A stretch of DNA of 14,735 bases from assembly GCA_031256815.1 (NCBI GenBank), contig JAIRPU010000174.1, positions 1 to 14,735 on the forward strand, in the 5' to 3' direction. Shown one piece after another: positions 12,917 through 14,735 of this stretch. The notes below the pieces were generated by a model. That model saw nothing but the letters and a program-made list of their open reading frames with translations. It was not told the DNA's origin and made no database searches. A program made the position numbers and the translations under genes. Within the stretch, counting starts at the first letter, position 1. Each line of letters opens with the position of its first letter. This DNA comes from Spirochaetaceae bacterium. GTDB taxonomy: Bacteria; Spirochaetota; Spirochaetia; Treponematales; Breznakiellaceae.

Positions 12917-14735
12917 ATGCTTTTGATGTACGATTGTATTGTAATAGGCGGCGGGCACGCGGGAATTGAAGCGGCGCTTGCGCCGGCACGAATGGGGCTT
13001 TCTACCCTTATGATTACGCTTAACCCCGACCGTATTGGCGCGCTTTCGTGTAATCCGGCGCTTGGAGGGCTTGCCAAAGGCAACCTTATACGCGAAGTGG
13101 ACGCACTGGGCGGAGAGATGGCCAAAATTGCAGACCGCTGCATGATACAATACCGCGTCCTAAACCGTTCGCGCGGCCCGGCCGTGCGCGCGCCACGGGC
13201 GCAGGCGGATAAGGCGCGTTACCAGACAGAAGCGCGCCGCGCCGTGGAAACACAAGCCGGACTTGAAATATTTATGGATTGTGTAGTGGATTTGATTGTG
13301 GAACAGGCCGGCAGCAGCCGGCAGGAAAAATCCCAAAACCGGTTTTTACAAAATCACAGCCCGCAAGCGCGGCGCGTTGCCGGAGTGCTAACTTCGCGCG
13401 GCCACAAAATAATGGCAAAGACGGTAATTCTGGCTTCGGGAACCTTTCTTGAAGGCAAAATCTTTATAGGAGAATATGACGCGCCGGAAGGGCGGCTTGG
13501 AGAAGCGTCTGCGCGCGGGCTTGGTATTGCGCTTCGCAGCATGGGCTTTCCTTTACGCCGTTTTAAAACCGGCACGCCTGCGCGTATCGCCGGCCCTTCC
13601 ATAGACTTTAACCTTATGGAAAAACAATCCGGCGAAGAGATGTTCCCATTTTCGTTTAACGGATTACCTTTTAAAGGCAAGCAGCCTGAAAACACAGGCG
13701 CTTTATGTTATATAACATATACCAACAGCGAAGCGCATAAGATTATCCGCGAAAATATACACCGCTCGCCTTTATATTCCGGGAAAATTGTGGGAACAGG
13801 CCCGCGTTATTGCCCGTCCATTGAAGATAAAGTTATGCGTTTTGCCGACCGTGAGCGTCATCATATCTTTGTTGAACCAGAAGGGCTTGATACAAACGAA
13901 TTTTACCTTAACGGGCTGTCCTCCTCGCTGCCGGAAGATGTGCAGGAACGTTTTTTGGCAAAAATACCAGGTCTGGAAAATGCAAGGATTGTGCGTCCGG
14001 CTTATGCGGTTGAATACGATTGCATTGACCCATTGGCGCTTTATCCTACACTTGAATCAAAACTCCTTTCCGGCTTTTACTGCGCGGGGCAAACCAATGG
14101 CTCCTCCGGTTACGAGGAGGCCGCGGCGCAGGGGCTTGTTGCCGGAATAAACGCCGCGCTCAAAGTACGCGGCGAAGCGCCGTTTTTGCCTGGCCGCAGC
14201 GAAGCATACATTGGCGTATTGATAGACGACCTTACAACAGTTGGAACAAACGAGCCATACCGTATGTTTACAAGCCGCGCCGAACACCGGCTTATTTTAA
14301 GGCATGATACCGCCGATGCGCGCCTTACCCCTCATGGAAAGAAGCTTGGCCTTATTGACGATGAACGCTGGGAACTGTTTCAACAAAAAATGACGGCCAT
14401 TGCGGAAATAAAAAATAATGCCGCAAACAACGGTCATAGCTTTGAGTGTAACGAAAAAGAAGCGGCGTATCCTGAAGATTGGGTTGAAACTGCGTTACTT
14501 GATATAAAATACAGTGGTTATATCGAAAAAGAAGCCCGTATTGCCGCCAAAATGGGCAGACTGGACGCAATAAAACTTTCGCCGGAAATAGATTATAATT
14601 CAATAGTTGGGCTTTCAAGCGAAGCGCGCGAGAAACTTAACGCCGCAAAACCGCTGTCCGCAGGCCAGGCGGCGCGTGTGCCAGGCGTGCGTCAGGGCGA
14701 CATTGCGTTACTTATGGTTATGGCCGCAAAGAAAA
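12917..14735 (+). CDS. mnmG: tRNA 5-carboxymethylaminomethyluridine modification protein MnmG (GidA), 3' end cut
   Basis: This FAD protein works with MnmE to install the cmnm5/nm5 group on wobble uridine 34 of several tRNAs. The visible 606 codons show the dinucleotide-binding motif VIGGGHAGIEAA (9-20), SCNPALGGLAKGNLIREVDALGG (44-66) with Cys45, GTFLEGKIFIG (175-185), GPRYCPSIEDKVMRF with Cys299 (the second conserved redox cysteine), GQTNGSSGYEEAAAQGL, and the C-terminal DDLTTVGTNEPYRMFTSRAEHRL. The frame runs off the window after MVMAAKK; with a usual length of about 620-630, only the last few residues are likely missing. ATG 12917 or ATG 12926 (M4) could start it; neither has a clear ribosome site and an in-frame TGA lies at 12869. 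Residues about 131-152 form an insertion relative to typical MnmG. It is divergent from the peptidase gene. Confidence 0.95.
   Translation, partial: MLLMYDCIVIGGGHAGIEAALAPARMGLSTLMITLNPDRIGALSCNPALGGLAKGNLIREVDALGGEMAKIADRCMIQYRVLNRSRGPAVRAPRAQADKARYQTEARRAVETQAGLEIFMDCVVDLIVEQAGSSRQEKSQNRFLQNHSPQARRVAGVLTSRGHKIMAKTVILASGTFLEGKIFIGEYDAPEGRLGEASARGLGIALRSMGFPLRRFKTGTPARIAGPSIDFNLMEKQSGEEMFPFSFNGLPFKGKQPENTGALCYITYTNSEAHKIIRENIHRSPLYSGKIVGTGPRYCPSIEDKVMRFADRERHHIFVEPEGLDTNEFYLNGLSSSLPEDVQERFLAKIPGLENARIVRPAYAVEYDCIDPLALYPTLESKLLSGFYCAGQTNGSSGYEEAAAQGLVAGINAALKVRGEAPFLPGRSEAYIGVLIDDLTTVGTNEPYRMFTSRAEHRLILRHDTADARLTPHGKKLGLIDDERWELFQQKMTAIAEIKNNAANNGHSFECNEKEAAYPEDWVETALLDIKYSGYIEKEARIAAKMGRLDAIKLSPEIDYNSIVGLSSEAREKLNAAKPLSAGQAARVPGVRQGDIALLMVMAAKK

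Overview
The window looks like a chromosomal segment of a spirochaete, most likely a Treponema of the termite-gut or related host-associated type. This is inferred, not proven, from spirochaete-style lipoproteins (lipoboxes LASC and LVSC), a bactofilin next to an exported TPR protein, a large M64-type metallopeptidase lipoprotein, mid-GC coding DNA with a strong taste for GC-rich palindromes, and the gene mix. No phage, plasmid, insertion sequence, CRISPR array, tRNA or rRNA was found.

Layout. Bases 1-597 hold no convincing gene. They form a very GC-rich block packed with perfect or near-perfect hairpins, some repeated. A strong sigma70-like promoter (598-625) sits exactly at its right edge and drives a plus-strand operon: bactofilin (632-994), exported TPR protein (964-1602) and the tRNA methylthiotransferase mtaB (1602-2801), with each junction overlapping. 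This operon converges, with a 7-bp gap and no visible terminator, on a long minus-strand gene train read from 9239 down to 2809: a DUF815-type AAA ATPase, a 74-residue hypothetical protein, a MoxR ATPase, a single-pass membrane protein, a proline-rich TPR lipoprotein, and a glycosyltransferase-like/methyltransferase fusion. Stop-start TAATG overlaps recur (1600-1604, 4603-4607, 7879-7883).

A 304-bp spacer with a terminator-like hairpin and another GC-rich palindrome separates this train from a minus-strand M64 peptidase lipoprotein (9544-12684). That gene has a clear TTGACA-17-TAACAT promoter and is divergent from mnmG (12917 to the right edge, cut). The divergent spacer carries a 10-bp inverted repeat.

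Functional view. Two genes (mtaB, mnmG) modify tRNA anticodon loops. The bactofilin and the TPR proteins point to the cell envelope or cytoskeleton. The minus-strand train couples two AAA+ ATPases to membrane and lipoprotein partners of unknown purpose. The most noteworthy features are the palindrome block at 1-597, a palindromic repeat inserted in frame in the lipoprotein gene (about 4915-5016), the possibly leaderless bactofilin mRNA, the HExxGH zinc motif of the M64-like protein, and the two-ATPase operon lacking the usual MoxR partners.
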